DNA from: Nocardia takedensis NBRC 100417
Lineage (GTDB): Bacteria > Actinomycetota > Actinomycetes > Mycobacteriales > Mycobacteriaceae
Direction: 5' to 3'
Assembly: GCF_000308695.1 (NCBI RefSeq)
Contig: NZ_BAGG01000061.1
Location: forward strand, 186,001-250,000
Length of the DNA stretch: 64,000 nucleotides
In this document: positions 1 through 11,300 of the stretch, in pieces
How the letters are laid out: every line of letters starts with the position of its first letter
Numbering within the stretch: position 1 is the stretch's first letter
Position numbers and translations under genes: made by a program
The notes under the pieces: generated by a model
What the model was told of the DNA's origin: nothing
The model's database searches: none
Seen by the model: the letters and a program-made list of their open reading frames with translations, nothing else

Positions 1-3000
1 GGCTCCGTCGAACTGCTCACCGAATCCCGGCCCTGGCCGGACACCGCCCACCCCCGGCGCGCCGGCATCTCCGCCTTCGGCATCAGCGGCACCAACGCCC
101 ACGTCATCCTGGAACAGGGCGACGCCCCCGAGTCCACCGATGCGCCCGTGCGCTTCCTCCGTGCGGCGGATACAGCCGCGGGCACAGCCCCCGACGCCGA
201 GCCTCCGCGACTCATCGCGTGGCCGTTCTCCGCCCGTACCGCCGACGCCCTGCGCGCGCAAGCCGCCGCTCTGGCCGAGTTGCCCGCCGGCTCAGCGCCA
301 GTGCGCGTGCGGGGTTCGGTCGACGCGGTACCCGCCGGTGATGCGGAAGGGGCATCGACCACGGTCGGATCCCCGGATCGGCGGTCTTCGGGAGTTGTCG
401 TTGGTGCGGGGGATTCGGTCGCCTCGGGGCCTGTTGGAAACGTCTCGGACGCGGATGGCTCGGGAATCATCGCCCCGGAGGGTGTCGCGCACGCCCTGGC
501 GACGACCCGGACGCACTTCGAGCAGCGGGCGGTCGCGATGGGGCGTGATCACGCGGACTTGCGACGCATCTTGGGGGCCTGTGCGGCAGGCGAATCCCCG
601 CGCGGGCTGATTCTCGGGACGGCACGCTCGACCGCGCGGACCGCGTTCCTGTTCGCGGGACAGGGCGCGCAGACCCACGGGATGGGCCGGGCTCTGCGTG
701 CGCGGTTCCCGGTGTTCGCGGACGCGCTCGAGGAGGCTTCGGCGGCACTGGACGCGCACTCGGATCGCCCACTGGCCGAGGTGATGTGGGGGAGCGACCC
801 CGGGACGCTGGCCGAGACCGGTTACGCCCAACCGGCGTTGTTCGCCGTGCAGACGGCCCTGGCGCGGCTGTTGCTGTCCTGGGGTGTCGAACCGGAGTAC
901 GTGGCGGGTCATTCGATCGGTGAACTGGCCGCGGTGCACGTGGCCGGTGCGTTGTCCTTGCCCGATGCCGCGCGATTGGTGGCGGCGCGGGCCGGGCTCA
1001 TGCGGCGGCTGCCCGAGGGCGGGACGATGGTGGCGGCGGAGATCGCGCCGGCGGAGGTACGGCCGCTGCTCACACCCGGGGTCGACATCGCGGCGGTGAA
1101 CGGCCCGCGCGCGGTGGTGCTGTCGGGTGAGGTCGGGCCGGTGGACGAACTCGTCGCGCGACTGTCCGCCTCGGGGCATCGGACGAGTGCGTTGCGGGTC
1201 TCGCACGCCTTCCATTCGCACCGGATGGATCCGGTGCTGGCGGAGTTCCGCGCCGTCGCCGCCTCGATCGCCTTCGCCGAACCGCGAATCCCGGTGGTGT
1301 CGACGGTCACCGGACAACCGGTCGGCCGCGCGGACCTGTCCGAACCGGACTACTGGTCGCGTCAGATCCGCTCGACGGTGCTGTTCGCCGACGCGGTGAC
1401 CACCTTGGCCGGGCACGGCGTCAACACCTTTCTCGACATCGGCCCGACGCCCGTCCTCGCGCCCGCGCTACGCGACTGCCTCGACAGCGGCGTCACCGTG
1501 GAAGCCGTGGCGCGCAGAAACGTTCCCGAGGACGAGGCGGCGCTCACGGCGTTGGCGCGACTGCACGTCGCGGGCGTCCCCGTCGACTGGACCGCCCTGT
1601 ACCCCGCGCCCGCCACACGAGTTCACCTGCCCACCTACCCGTTCCAGCGCCGACGCCTCTGGTTCGACGCCCCGGACGTCGTCGCGGCACCCTCGGCCAC
1701 GGAGTCCTGGCACTACCGAATCGACTGGCGTCCCGTCGACTCCGCTTCGTCACCGGCCGCGCCTACCGCCCCGGTCGACCTCGATGGCGGATGGTTGATC
1801 GTGGTCCCGGCCGCGTACGCCGACGAGGAGTTCGTGGCGGCGGTCCGCACCGCCCTGGGGAGACGGTGCGTATGCGTCGAGATCGCCCCGGCAGATGCTT
1901 CCGCGCTCGCCGACCGGGTCCATGCCGCACTGGCCGATGCCGAGTTCACCGGGGTGTTCTCCCTGCTCGCGCTCGCGGAGCAGCCGGATGCCGAATTCGA
2001 CTCGCTGACCGTTGGTTCGGTGCTCACCCTCGCGCTGATCCAAGCGCTCGGGTCCGTCGGGATTCCGCTGTGGCTCGCGACCCGGGACACCCTCGTGGTC
2101 GCCGAGGGAGACCGGGCGCGCGGCGGCGCTCAGGCGGCTGTTCTGGGTCTGGGACGCGTTCTGGCCCTGGAGGAACCACGCCGCCCGGTGGGGCTCATCG
2201 ATCTGCCCGCCGTCCTCGACGAGCACACGGCGGCCCACCTCCCGGGTGCGTTGCGGTGTGGTGAGGACCAAGTGGCGTTGCGGCGCGGCGTGGTCCGCGC
2301 GCGCAGGCTCCGGCGCGCGGCGCCCCTCGGTTCGGGCTGGACGCCTCGCGACACGGTGCTGATCACCGGCGGCACGGGTGGGCTCGGCGCGCAGATCGCC
2401 CGCTGGGCCGCGACGAACGGCGCCGCCCGGCTCGTTCTCGCCTCGCGTCGCGGCCCCGACGCGCACGGCGCGCGTGCGTTGCGCGACGAATTGTCCGCCC
2501 TGGCAACGGAAGTCGTGCTCGTCGCCTGCGACACCGCCGACCGGGAAGCGGTCCGCGCCTTGGTGGAACGGACGAAGGCCGACGGCCCGCCGATGCGGGC
2601 GGTCCTGCACGCCGCGGGCGTCGTGGACTTCGGGAGGATCGCCGAGTTGACGCCGGCCGATCTGGCCGCCGCTGCCGCCGGAAAGGTCGTCGGCGCACAG
2701 GAATTGGACCGGCTGTTCCGCAGCGACGACCTGGACGCCTTCGTCCTGTTCTCCTCGATCGCCGCGACCTGGGGCAGCGGCGGCCAGGGCGCCTACGCCG
2801 CCGCCAACGCGATCCTGGACGCGATCGCCGAACAGCGGCGCGCGGCCGGTCACCGAGCGACGTCGATCGCCTGGGGGCCGTGGGCGGGGCGCGGCATGAT
2901 CGAAGGCGACGAGGTCGAGGACCTGCTGGTGCGGCGGGGGTTGGCGCCGATGGCCCCGGCGGGCGCGATCGAAGCGATGCGGCGGGCGATCGGCGCGGAC

Positions 3001-3630
3001 ACGGCCGCCGCGGTCATCGCCGACGTGCGGTGGGAGCGGTTCGCCGCCGCGTACTCCGTCGGCCGCGAACGGCCGTTGCTGGCGGATCTGCCGGAGGTCC
3101 GCGCCGCGGCGGTCACGGCGGAAACGGTCACCGAGCGGAACGGTCTCGCGTCGACGCTGGCCGAACTGCCCGGCGTCGACCGCGCGCAGGCCGTGCACGC
3201 GGTCGTGCGCGACAACGTGGCGGCGGTCCTCGGCCACGACTCCCCGGAGACGTTGCCCGCCGACCTGGCCTTCACCGATCTCGGCTTCGACTCGATGACG
3301 GCGGTGGAACTGCGCGATCGGCTCACCCTGGCCACCGGCGTTCGCTTGGCGACGACGGTCGTGTTCGACCATCCGTCCGCGACCGCGCTGGCCGAGCACC
3401 TGCTGGCCGAACTGTCCCAGGACTACGCGTCGGTCGAGGGCGAACTGGACCGACTGGAGTCGGCGCTGTCGCGACTCGGTCCCGACGACGCGGGCGAGCG
3501 CACGCGGGCGGTGGCGCGGATGCGGGTGCTGCTGGCGCGCTACGACGACGGCGCGATCGGCGGCAACGGTGTCGCCGACGCGACGGCCGAGGAGATCTTC
3601 GACTTCATCGACAACGAACTCGGGGCGTGA
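1..3630 (+). CDS. Type I modular PKS, 5'-truncated (KS end, malonyl AT, KR, ACP)
   Basis: This is the 3' part of a PKS gene that starts before the window; the frame is open from base 1. Counting residues from the window edge: the end of a ketosynthase (about 1-39, with the NAHVILEQ motif), an acyltransferase (about 214-495, nucleophile Ser305 in GHSIG, selectivity motif HAFHS, hence malonyl-CoA), a ketoreductase (about 784-966, NADPH motif GGTGGLG, catalytic Tyr932) and an ACP (about 1065-1138, phosphopantetheine Ser1098 in LGFDSM). The KR has Trp924 eight residues before Tyr932 and no LDD motif, so an A-type (L-hydroxyl) product is predicted; Gln at the His146 position suggests A1. There is no DH motif between AT and KR. 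The C-terminus ends in an IFDFIDNELGA docking tail. The KS-AT linker carries an unusual insert of about 60 residues rich in Gly, Ala, Ser and Val. The next PKS gene starts 3 nt after the stop. Other modules may lie upstream. Confidence 0.95.
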   Translation, partial: GSVELLTESRPWPDTAHPRRAGISAFGISGTNAHVILEQGDAPESTDAPVRFLRAADTAAGTAPDAEPPRLIAWPFSARTADALRAQAAALAELPAGSAPVRVRGSVDAVPAGDAEGASTTVGSPDRRSSGVVVGAGDSVASGPVGNVSDADGSGIIAPEGVAHALATTRTHFEQRAVAMGRDHADLRRILGACAAGESPRGLILGTARSTARTAFLFAGQGAQTHGMGRALRARFPVFADALEEASAALDAHSDRPLAEVMWGSDPGTLAETGYAQPALFAVQTALARLLLSWGVEPEYVAGHSIGELAAVHVAGALSLPDAARLVAARAGLMRRLPEGGTMVAAEIAPAEVRPLLTPGVDIAAVNGPRAVVLSGEVGPVDELVARLSASGHRTSALRVSHAFHSHRMDPVLAEFRAVAASIAFAEPRIPVVSTVTGQPVGRADLSEPDYWSRQIRSTVLFADAVTTLAGHGVNTFLDIGPTPVLAPALRDCLDSGVTVEAVARRNVPEDEAALTALARLHVAGVPVDWTALYPAPATRVHLPTYPFQRRRLWFDAPDVVAAPSATESWHYRIDWRPVDSASSPAAPTAPVDLDGGWLIVVPAAYADEEFVAAVRTALGRRCVCVEIAPADASALADRVHAALADAEFTGVFSLLALAEQPDAEFDSLTVGSVLTLALIQALGSVGIPLWLATRDTLVVAEGDRARGGAQAAVLGLGRVLALEEPRRPVGLIDLPAVLDEHTAAHLPGALRCGEDQVALRRGVVRARRLRRAAPLGSGWTPRDTVLITGGTGGLGAQIARWAATNGAARLVLASRRGPDAHGARALRDELSALATEVVLVACDTADREAVRALVERTKADGPPMRAVLHAAGVVDFGRIAELTPADLAAAAAGKVVGAQELDRLFRSDDLDAFVLFSSIAATWGSGGQGAYAAANAILDAIAEQRRAAGHRATSIAWGPWAGRGMIEGDEVEDLLVRRGLAPMAPAGAIEAMRRAIGADTAAAVIADVRWERFAAAYSVGRERPLLADLPEVRAAAVTAETVTERNGLASTLAELPGVDRAQAVHAVVRDNVAAVLGHDSPETLPADLAFTDLGFDSMTAVELRDRLTLATGVRLATTVVFDHPSATALAEHLLAELSQDYASVEGELDRLESALSRLGPDDAGERTRAVARMRVLLARYDDGAIGGNGVADATAEEIFDFIDNELGA

Positions 3631-3633
3631 ATT

Positions 3634-6600
3634 GTGACCAATCCCCGGGAAGAGAAACTGCTCGACTACCTCAAACGGGTGTCGGGCGACCTCCAGCGCA
3701 CCCGGCAGCAGTTGCGCGAAGCCGAGGCGCGCGAGAACGAACCGATCGCGATCATCGCCATGGGCTGCCGTTTTCCCGGCGACGTCCGGTCACCGGAAGA
3801 CCTGTGGCGGTTGGTGCTCGACGGCGTGGACGCGGTCGGACCGTTCCCGACGGACCGGGGCTGGGATCTGGAAGACCTCTACGACCCCGACCCGGAGCGT
3901 TCGGGCTCCTGCTACACCCGCGAAGGCGCGTTCCTGTACGACGCGGGCGATTTCGACGCCGAATTCTTCCGCGTCTCGCCCCGCGAGGCACTGGCGATGG
4001 ACCCGCAGCAGCGACTGCTGCTCGAAATCGCCTGGGAGACGGTGGAACGCGCGGGCATCGACCCGCTGTCGCTGGCAGGCACACCGACCGGGGTGTTCGC
4101 CGGCGCGACCTCCTTCCAGTACGGGGGCGATCCGGGCCGCGCGCCCGCGAGCGTCGAGGGCAACCTGCTCATCGGGACCGTGCCGAGCGTGCTGACCGGA
4201 CGTGTCGCCTACCAACTCGGCCTCGAAGGCCCCGCCGTCACCCTCGACACCGCCTGTTCGTCCGCGCTGGTCGCCCTGCACCTGGCCGCGCGATCGCTGC
4301 GCGCGGGGGAGTGCACGCTGGCGCTGGCGGGCGGCGTGGCGGTGATGGCCAACCCGGCCGTGCTGGTGGAATTCAGCAGGCAGCGCGGACTCGCCCCCGA
4401 CGGGCGGTGCAAGGCGTTCGGCGACGGCGCCGACGGCGTGGGCTGGGGCGAGGGAGCCGGACTCGTTCTGCTGGAACGACTCTCCGACGCTCGTCGGGCA
4501 GGCCATCCGGTGCTCGCCGTGCTGGCGGGCTCGGCGGTGAACCAGGACGGGGCCTCCAACGGCCTGACCGCCCCCAACGGCCGCGCCCAACAGCGGGTCA
4601 TCCGGCAGGCGCTGGCCGAGGCCGGGCTGACCGCCGCCGACGTGGACGTCATCGAGGCGCACGGCACCGGCACCACCTTGGGCGACCCCATCGAGGCCGG
4701 GGCCTTGCTCGCCACCTACGGGCGCGCCCGGCCGACCCCGGTCGCGCTGGGCACCGTGAAGTCGAATATCGGGCACACCCAGGCCGCCGCCGGGATCGCC
4801 GGGGTCATCAAGTCGGTCATGGCGTTGAACGCGAAGACCATCGCCCGCACCCTGCACGCGGAAACCCCGTCGAGCAAGGTGGATTGGTCGGTGGGGGCGG
4901 TGCGCCCGGTCACCGAGAACACCGCATGGGAAGTCGCGGAGGGCATGATCCGTCGGGTCGGCGTCTCGGCTTTCGGCGTCAGCGGCACCAACGCTCACGT
5001 CATCCTGGCCGAACCGCAACCGGGACTCTCGGTCGATTCGCGACTCGAACCCTTGGGCGGTCCGCAACCGCGAACACCGACGGAGCGGGGGCCAAGGCCG
5101 GATACCGCCGCCGAAATCCACTCGGCGGCAACCGGAGCGCGGACCGATCGGCCGGGCGAGGCGGAGTCGGGGCGACAGCCCGAACCGAATGCCGCGGCCG
5201 CGTCGCGATACTCCGCACAACCTTGGGTTCTCTCGGCCCGCACCCCCGAGGCCCTGCGCGCCCAGGCCGCGCGACTGCTCGCCCACCTGCGCGCGCACCC
5301 GGCACTCGATCCCGCCGATGTCGGCTTCTCCCTGGCCACGACTCGCTCCCCGTTCGAGTACCGCGCGGCGGTGACCGGCCGCGATCGCGAAGTTCTCACC
5401 GAACAGGTGCGGGCTCTCGCCGAAGGCGACACGGCGGGCGTGCTCACCGGCCGGATCGAGCGTCCGGGCAAGACCGCGGTGATGTTCCCCGGTCAAGGCG
5501 CTCAGCGTCCGGGGATGGGGCGGGAACTGTATGCCGAATACCCGGTGTTCGCCGCGACGCTGGACGCGGTGTTCGCCGAGACCGATCTCCCGGTGCGTGA
5601 GGTCATGTGGGGTGCGGACGAGAAAGCTTTGGAGCGCACGGATTTCGCGCAACTGGCGCTGTTCGCGGTGGAACTCGGGCTGTTCCGCCTGCTGGAATCG
5701 TGGGGTCTGCGCCCGGACCACCTGATCGGGCATTCGATCGGCGAACTGGTGGCCGCGCACGTCGCGGGCGTCTGGTCGCTGCCCGACGCGGTGAAAGTCG
5801 TCGCGGCGCGGGGCCGGTTGATGCGGGCGCTGCCGGAGGGCGGCGCGATGCTCGCGGTGGAATGCGCGGAAGCCGATCTGCTCGCGCTGCTGCCCGAGGG
5901 CGTGGAGATCGCCGCGGTGAACGGCCCGACCTCGGTGGTCGTGTCCGGCGCGGCCGACGCCGTCGACCGTTTCGCCGCCGCGCCGGCCGCCGGCATCCGG
6001 GTGAAGCGACTGGCGGTCTCGCACGCCTTCCACTCGGCGCTGATGGAACCGATGCTGGCCGAGTTCGAGAAAGTCTTGAACACCGTCGTTTTCGCCGAAC
6101 CGACCATTCCGGTCGTCTCGAATGTCACGGGCACCCGCGCCGACGCCCTCACCACACCCGCGTACTGGGTGCGGCAGGTCCGCCGCGCGGTCCGCTTCGG
6201 GGACGGTCTCGACCACCTCGTCCACCAGGGCGTCACCCGCTTCCTGGAACTGGGCCCCCGCCCGGTGCTGTCCGGTGTGGTGACCGAAGGCCGCGCCATC
6301 GCGACCCTGCGCGGCGACCGTCCCGAGGTCCCCGCGCTCCGCACCGCCTTGGGCGATTTGTTCGTGAGCGGCGCTTCCCTCGACTGGTCGGCCGTGTTCC
6401 CCGGAGCCCGTCGAATCGACCTGCCCACCTACGCCTTCCACCACCGCCGCTACTGGCTGACCGGCCCCGAACCCACCCGCCCCCGCGCCGAAACCGACAC
6501 CTGGCGTTACCGCGTCGAGTGGACCTCGCCCGAATCACGGTCTACCGGCAACGATCTCGCGGACCGCACCTGGTTACTGACAGGCCCGGACGACGGTCGG

Positions 6601-8309
6601 CACGCCTCGATCCGCGCCGCCCTGACCGCGCAAGGCGCTCGGGTACTCGACAACCGCGCCGAGGGCGAACCCACCGATATCCTCGTCACCGCCGACGCGA
6701 ATATCGTGTCGACCGTCCTGGACCTGCTGGCCGGCACCACCGCGCGGGTTCACCTGCTCACCCACCGCGGCGTTGCCGTCACCGGGGACGAACCAGTCGA
6801 CCCGGAGCAGGCCCTGGCCTGGGGGCTGGCGGGCACCCTGGCCCTCGAGCAGCCCGACCGGTGGGGCGGCATAGTCGATCTGGGCTCGCCGGCCGAGATC
6901 GCCCGCCTCGGCGAGGTCCTCGCGAACGCCGACGAAGACCGCCACCTCGCGCTGCGAGCGGACCGGACCCTTGTCCGTCGTTTGGTCCGGGCCCGTCCGG
7001 TCGTGCCCGCCCCGTGGAGTTGGGACCTGCCGGGGGCTGTTCTGATACCGGCGGCACGGGGGGAGTCGGGGCCGATCTGGCCCGCCGTGTCGTGCGCGGG
7101 GGAGCCCGCGAGGTGCTGCTGCTGAGTCGGCGCGGTCCAGCCGCCCCGGGGGCGGAGGCGCTGCGCGCGGAACTGACCGAACTCGGCGCGCGGGTCGGGA
7201 TCGAGGCGGCCGATGTCACCGACGCGGACCGCTTGCGCGACATCCTCGACCGCACGCCGGTGGCCGCGGTGCTGCACGCCGCGGGCGAACTCGCGGACGG
7301 TCTGCTGACGACCCTCACCCCCGACCGGGTCGACCGGGTCCTGCGCCCGAAGGTCACCGGCGCGGCGCTGTTGCACGAACTGACCCGCGACCGCGATCTC
7401 GCGGCCTTCGTCCTGTTCTCCTCGATGGCCGCGACGGTCGGCGCGGCGGGCCAAGGCCCCTACGCCGCCGCCAACGCCTCCCTCGACGCTCTGGCCCACC
7501 ATCGCCGCACCCTCGGCCTGCCCGGCCTCAGCCTCGCCTGGAGCGCGCTGGGCGGGGCGGACGGCATGGCGGGCGGGGAGGTCGGCGCGCGACTCGCGGC
7601 GCGCGGCCTGCGCCCGATCCCGCGTGCGCGGGCTTTCACCGTCCTGGAACAGGCGCTGGCCGACGACGAGGGATTCCTGCTGGTGGCCGACGTCGACTGG
7701 CCGGTCTTCGTGGACCGATTCCAGGCGGGCCGACCCGCGGCGGTGCTGCGCGATCTGGACGACGTGCGCGCCGCGCGTTCCGCCGAGGAGGTCCCCGGCG
7801 CGTCACTCCTGGCGCGGCTCGAAGGACGGCCCGCGCCCGAACAGCGCCGCTTGGTGCTGGATCTGGTGACCGCGCACGTCGCGGCAGTGCTCGGCCACGA
7901 ACCGGGCACGGTCCTCGATCCCGAGCGCTCCTTCGGCGAACTCGGCTTCGACTCGCTGGCCTCGGTGGATCTGCGCAACCGGTTGAGCACGGCGACCGGT
8001 GCGAATCTGCCGGTGACGGTGCTGTTCGACCATCCGACCGCCGCCGCGCTCACCGATTTCGTGACCGCGCTGCTGCCGAGTTCCGCCCCCGACCCGGTCG
8101 CGGCGGCGGTCGCCGACCTGGACGCCTGGGCGGGTTCGGTCGCGGACCTGGCCGAGGACCCGCACGCCGCGCGCACCCTGACCGCCCGCCTGAAATCGGT
8201 GCTGTGGTCGCTGGATCGGGGCGCGCGGGCCGAGGACGACGGCGACCTCAGCGCGGCGGACGACGACGAGATTTTCGACCTGATCGACCACGACCTCGGT
8301 GTGTCGTGA
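3634..8309 (+). CDS. Type I modular PKS with a one-base frameshift (KS, malonyl AT, KR, ACP)
   Basis: One extension module, split between two reading frames. The GTG start at 3634 lies 3 nt after the previous stop. It opens with a coiled-coil docking helix (residues 4-35, LLDYLKRV), then KS (36-462, active Cys208 in DTACSS), AT (614-883, Ser701 in GHSIG, HAFHS selectivity motif, malonyl-CoA), the KR structural half, and the catalytic KR and ACP. The first frame runs to a premature stop at 7123-7125. Homology continues in frame 3 from the KR glycine motif at 7047 to the stop at 8309. Restoring one base between 7046 and 7047 gives a normal 1558-residue protein. KR catalytic Tyr is at 7461. LAD replaces the LDD motif and no Trp precedes Tyr, so B-type is likely. 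ACP Ser is at 7953 (LGFDSL). The C-terminal docking tail ([10 protein letters not shown]) lies beyond the shift. This is either a sequencing deletion or a true pseudogene. Without repair the protein lacks KR activity, ACP and docking tail. Confidence 0.9.
7041..7050 (+). other. Single-base deletion (frameshift) in the PKS2 ketoreductase NADPH motif
   Basis: The sequence reads TCTGATACCG where the other ketoreductases of this cluster encode Leu-Ile-Thr-Gly-Gly. The pattern ATC-ACC-GGC-GGC has become AT-ACC-GGC-GGC, so one base (most simply the C of ATC) is missing between 7046 and 7047. Everything downstream is conserved in the new frame. A run of five G at 7032-7036 is the only nearby candidate for slippage and is weak. 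Confidence 0.9.
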
Positions 8310-8312
8310 GCT

Positions 8313-8319
8313 GGAGGAG
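8313..8319 (+). promoter_or_regulatory. Ribosome binding site fixing the PKS3 start
   Basis: GGAGGAG lies 9 nt before the ATG at 8329. An in-frame GTG at 8299 overlaps the end of PKS2 and places this site inside the coding region, so 8329 is preferred. Confidence 0.75.
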
Positions 8320-8328
8320 CTGAGTTCG

Positions 8329-11300
8329 ATGGAGATGGGTTCGAAGGCCGCGGGTCCGACCGGCGGGAACTCCAACGGCGCGGGTCCGACGGAGAGCGAA
8401 GCGAAACTGCGCAGCTACCTCAAGCGCGTCACCACCGATCTGCGCGCGACCCGCGCGCGACTGGCCGAGGTGGAGGACGCGGCGCACGAACCGATCGCGG
8501 TGATCGGCATGAGCTGCCGTTTCCCGGGCGGGGTGCGTTCCCCGGAAGACCTGTGGGAGTTGGTGTTCGACGGCCGTGACGCGGTGACCCCATTCCCCGC
8601 CAACCGCGGCTGGGACCTCGCCGGACTCTACGATCCCGACCCGGACCGGCAAGGCACGACATATGCGCGGGCGGGCGGCTTCCTGCACGACGCGGACCAG
8701 TTCGACGCGGGCTTCTTCGGCATCTCGCCCCGCGAGGCGCTGGCGATGGACCCGCAGCAGCGCCTGCTGCTGGAGACGGTGTGGGAGGTGTTCGAGCGCG
8801 CCGGCCTGGACGTGAAGGCGTTGAGCGGCAGTCGAACCGGTGTCTTCGTCGGCACCAGCGGGCAGGACTACGGCGCGCAGGTGCGCACCCCGCCGCAAGG
8901 GCTGGAAGGCCATCTGGCGACGGGGCGTTCGGCCTCGATCCTGTCCGGTCGGGTGGCCTACACCTTCGGCTTCGAAGGCCCTGCGGTGTCGATCGACACC
9001 GCCTGCTCCTCGTCTCTGGTCGCCCTGCACGTGGCCGTGGATTCGCTGCGGCGCGGGGAAACCGGGCTCGCGCTGGCGTGCGGGTCGACCGTCATGTCCA
9101 CGCCGCAGGGGTTCGTCGAATTCAGCAGGCAGCGAGCCCTCGCCCCCGACAGTCGGTGCAAACCGTTCGCCGAGTCGGCCGACGGCACCGGCTGGGCCGA
9201 AGGCGTGGGTGTGCTGTTGCTGCAACGCCTTTCCGAGGCGCGCGCCGCGGGCCGCCGTGTCCTGGCGGTCGTGCGGGGGACCGCGATCAACCAGGACGGC
9301 GCCTCCAACGGCCTGACCGCCCCGAACGGTTCGGCGCAGCGCCGGGTCATCGAGGACGCGCTCGCCGACGCGCGACTGCCCGCCGCGCACGTCGACGCGG
9401 TCGAAGCCCACGGCACCGGCACCGAATTGGGCGACCCCATCGAGGCGGGCGCGCTGCTGGCCACCTACGGACAGGGCCGCGGCGAGGGCGCTCCGTTGCT
9501 GCTCGGCTCGCTGAAGGGCAATTTCGGCCACAGCGCCGCCTCGGCGGGCGTGGCCGGGGTGATCAAGATGGTGCAGGCGCTCCAGCACGGCGTGCTGCCG
9601 CGTTCCTTGTTCGCCGAGCGACCGACGACCCGGGTCGACTGGTCGACAGGGGCGGTGCGCCTGCTGGACGCGACCACCCACTGGCCCGCGACCGGACGCC
9701 CGCGCCGCGCGGGGGTGTCCTCGTTCGGGATGAGCGGCACCAACGCCCACGTCGTCCTGGAACAGGCCCCCGTGGACGACGCGCCGTCGGTACCGCGCCC
9801 GCACAGCCGTCCCGCCGCCGTCGCGTGGTTGCTCTCGGCACGCGGCCCGGAAGCGTTGCGCGCCGGAGCATCCCGGCTCGCCGCGCACGTCGCCGCCGAG
9901 CGGCCGGACCCGGTCGACGTCGGCCACACCCTGCACACCGCGCGCGCCGCGCTCGAGTACCGGGCCGTCGTCGTGGGCGCGGACACCGAGCGCTTGTGCG
10001 CGGGACTCGGCGATCTCGTGTCGGGCACGGCCCCGATCGGTCGCGCGGGCCCCCTCGGCCGGATCGTGTTCGTGTTCCCCGGCCAGGGCGCGCAGTGGGC
10101 GGGGATGGCGGTGGCGCTGCTGGCGAGTGCGCCGGTGTTCGCCGACCGGATGCGGGAGTGCGCCGAAGCGCTCGCCCCGCACACCGACTGGTCGCTGCCG
10201 GCGGTGCTCACCGACGAACAGGCGCTGACCCGCGTGGACGTCGTGCAGCCCGCGCTGTTCGCGGTGATGGTCTCGCTGGCCGCGCTGTGGCGCGCGCACG
10301 GGGTGGAACCGGACGCGGTGATCGGTCACAGTCAGGGCGAGATCGCGGCGGCCTGCGTCGCCGGGGCGCTGACGCTGGCCGACGCGGCGAAGGTGGTGGC
10401 GCTGCGCAGTCGCGCCATCGCGGCGCTGGCCGGCGCGGGCGGCATGGTGTCGGTGTCCGCGCCCGAGGACGCGGTCCGCGAGCGCATCGCGCGTTGGGGC
10501 GAGCGCCTGTCGTTGGCAGCGGTGAACGGCGCGCGGTCGGTCGTGGTCTCCGGCGCCCCGGACGCCCTGGTCGAACTCGTCGCCGAACTCGACGCCGAGC
10601 AGGTGCGCAACCGGACCGTCCCGGTCGACTACGCCTCGCATTCGGCCCAGGTCGAAGGCATCCGGGACGATGTCCTGTCCGCGTTGGCCGACATCACCCC
10701 CGTCGCGCCCGACATCCCGATCATGTCGACGGTGCTGGGCGACTGGCTCGACCGACCGATGGACGGCGACTACTGGTACCGGAACCTGCGCGGCACCGTC
10801 CGACTCGATCCCGCGACCCGCGCGCTGGCAGGGACGGGCCACGACGTGGTCGTGGAGGTCAGCCCGCATCCGGTGCTGACGCCCGCGGTGCAGGAGACCT
10901 TCGAGGACATCGAGCGCGACGCGACCGTCCTCGGCACGCTGCGCCGCGACGACGGCGACCTGGCGCGCTTCCAGTCGGCGTTGGGGGAGTTGTGGGTGCG
11001 CGGCGTGCCGGTCCGCTGGGAACCCGCCTTCGCCGCGTACGCGCCGCGCGTGGTCGACCTGCCGACCTACGCGTTCCAGCGCGATTCCTATTGGCTCACC
11101 GACGAGACGACCTCCGCCGCGACGTCCGCCGCACCCGGTGACGCGCGGTTCTGGGCCGCGGTGGACAGCGGCGACCCCGCGGCCTTCGCCCGGACCGTCG
11201 GCCTGCCCGACGAGACCGGACTCGACACCCTGCTGCCGACCCTGGCCGCGTGGCGCGCGGGCCGCGTCGAACAGGACACCGTCGATTCCTGGCGCTACCG

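Noticed and set aside
1700..2340. Possible dehydratase domain between AT and KR in PKS1 (and in PKS2, PKS3 and PKS4 module one)
   Set aside because: No HxxxGxxxxP motif or DxxxQ/H motif; the stretch is the structural half of the ketoreductase.
7026..7050. Programmed ribosomal frameshift in PKS2
   Set aside because: There is no slippery heptamer and no clear downstream structure; the exact loss of one base in a conserved Ile codon fits a deletion or sequencing error better.
8299..8331. GTG 8299 as the PKS3 start
   Set aside because: It overlaps the PKS2 stop region and puts the GGAGGAG site inside the gene; ATG 8329 has ideal spacing.
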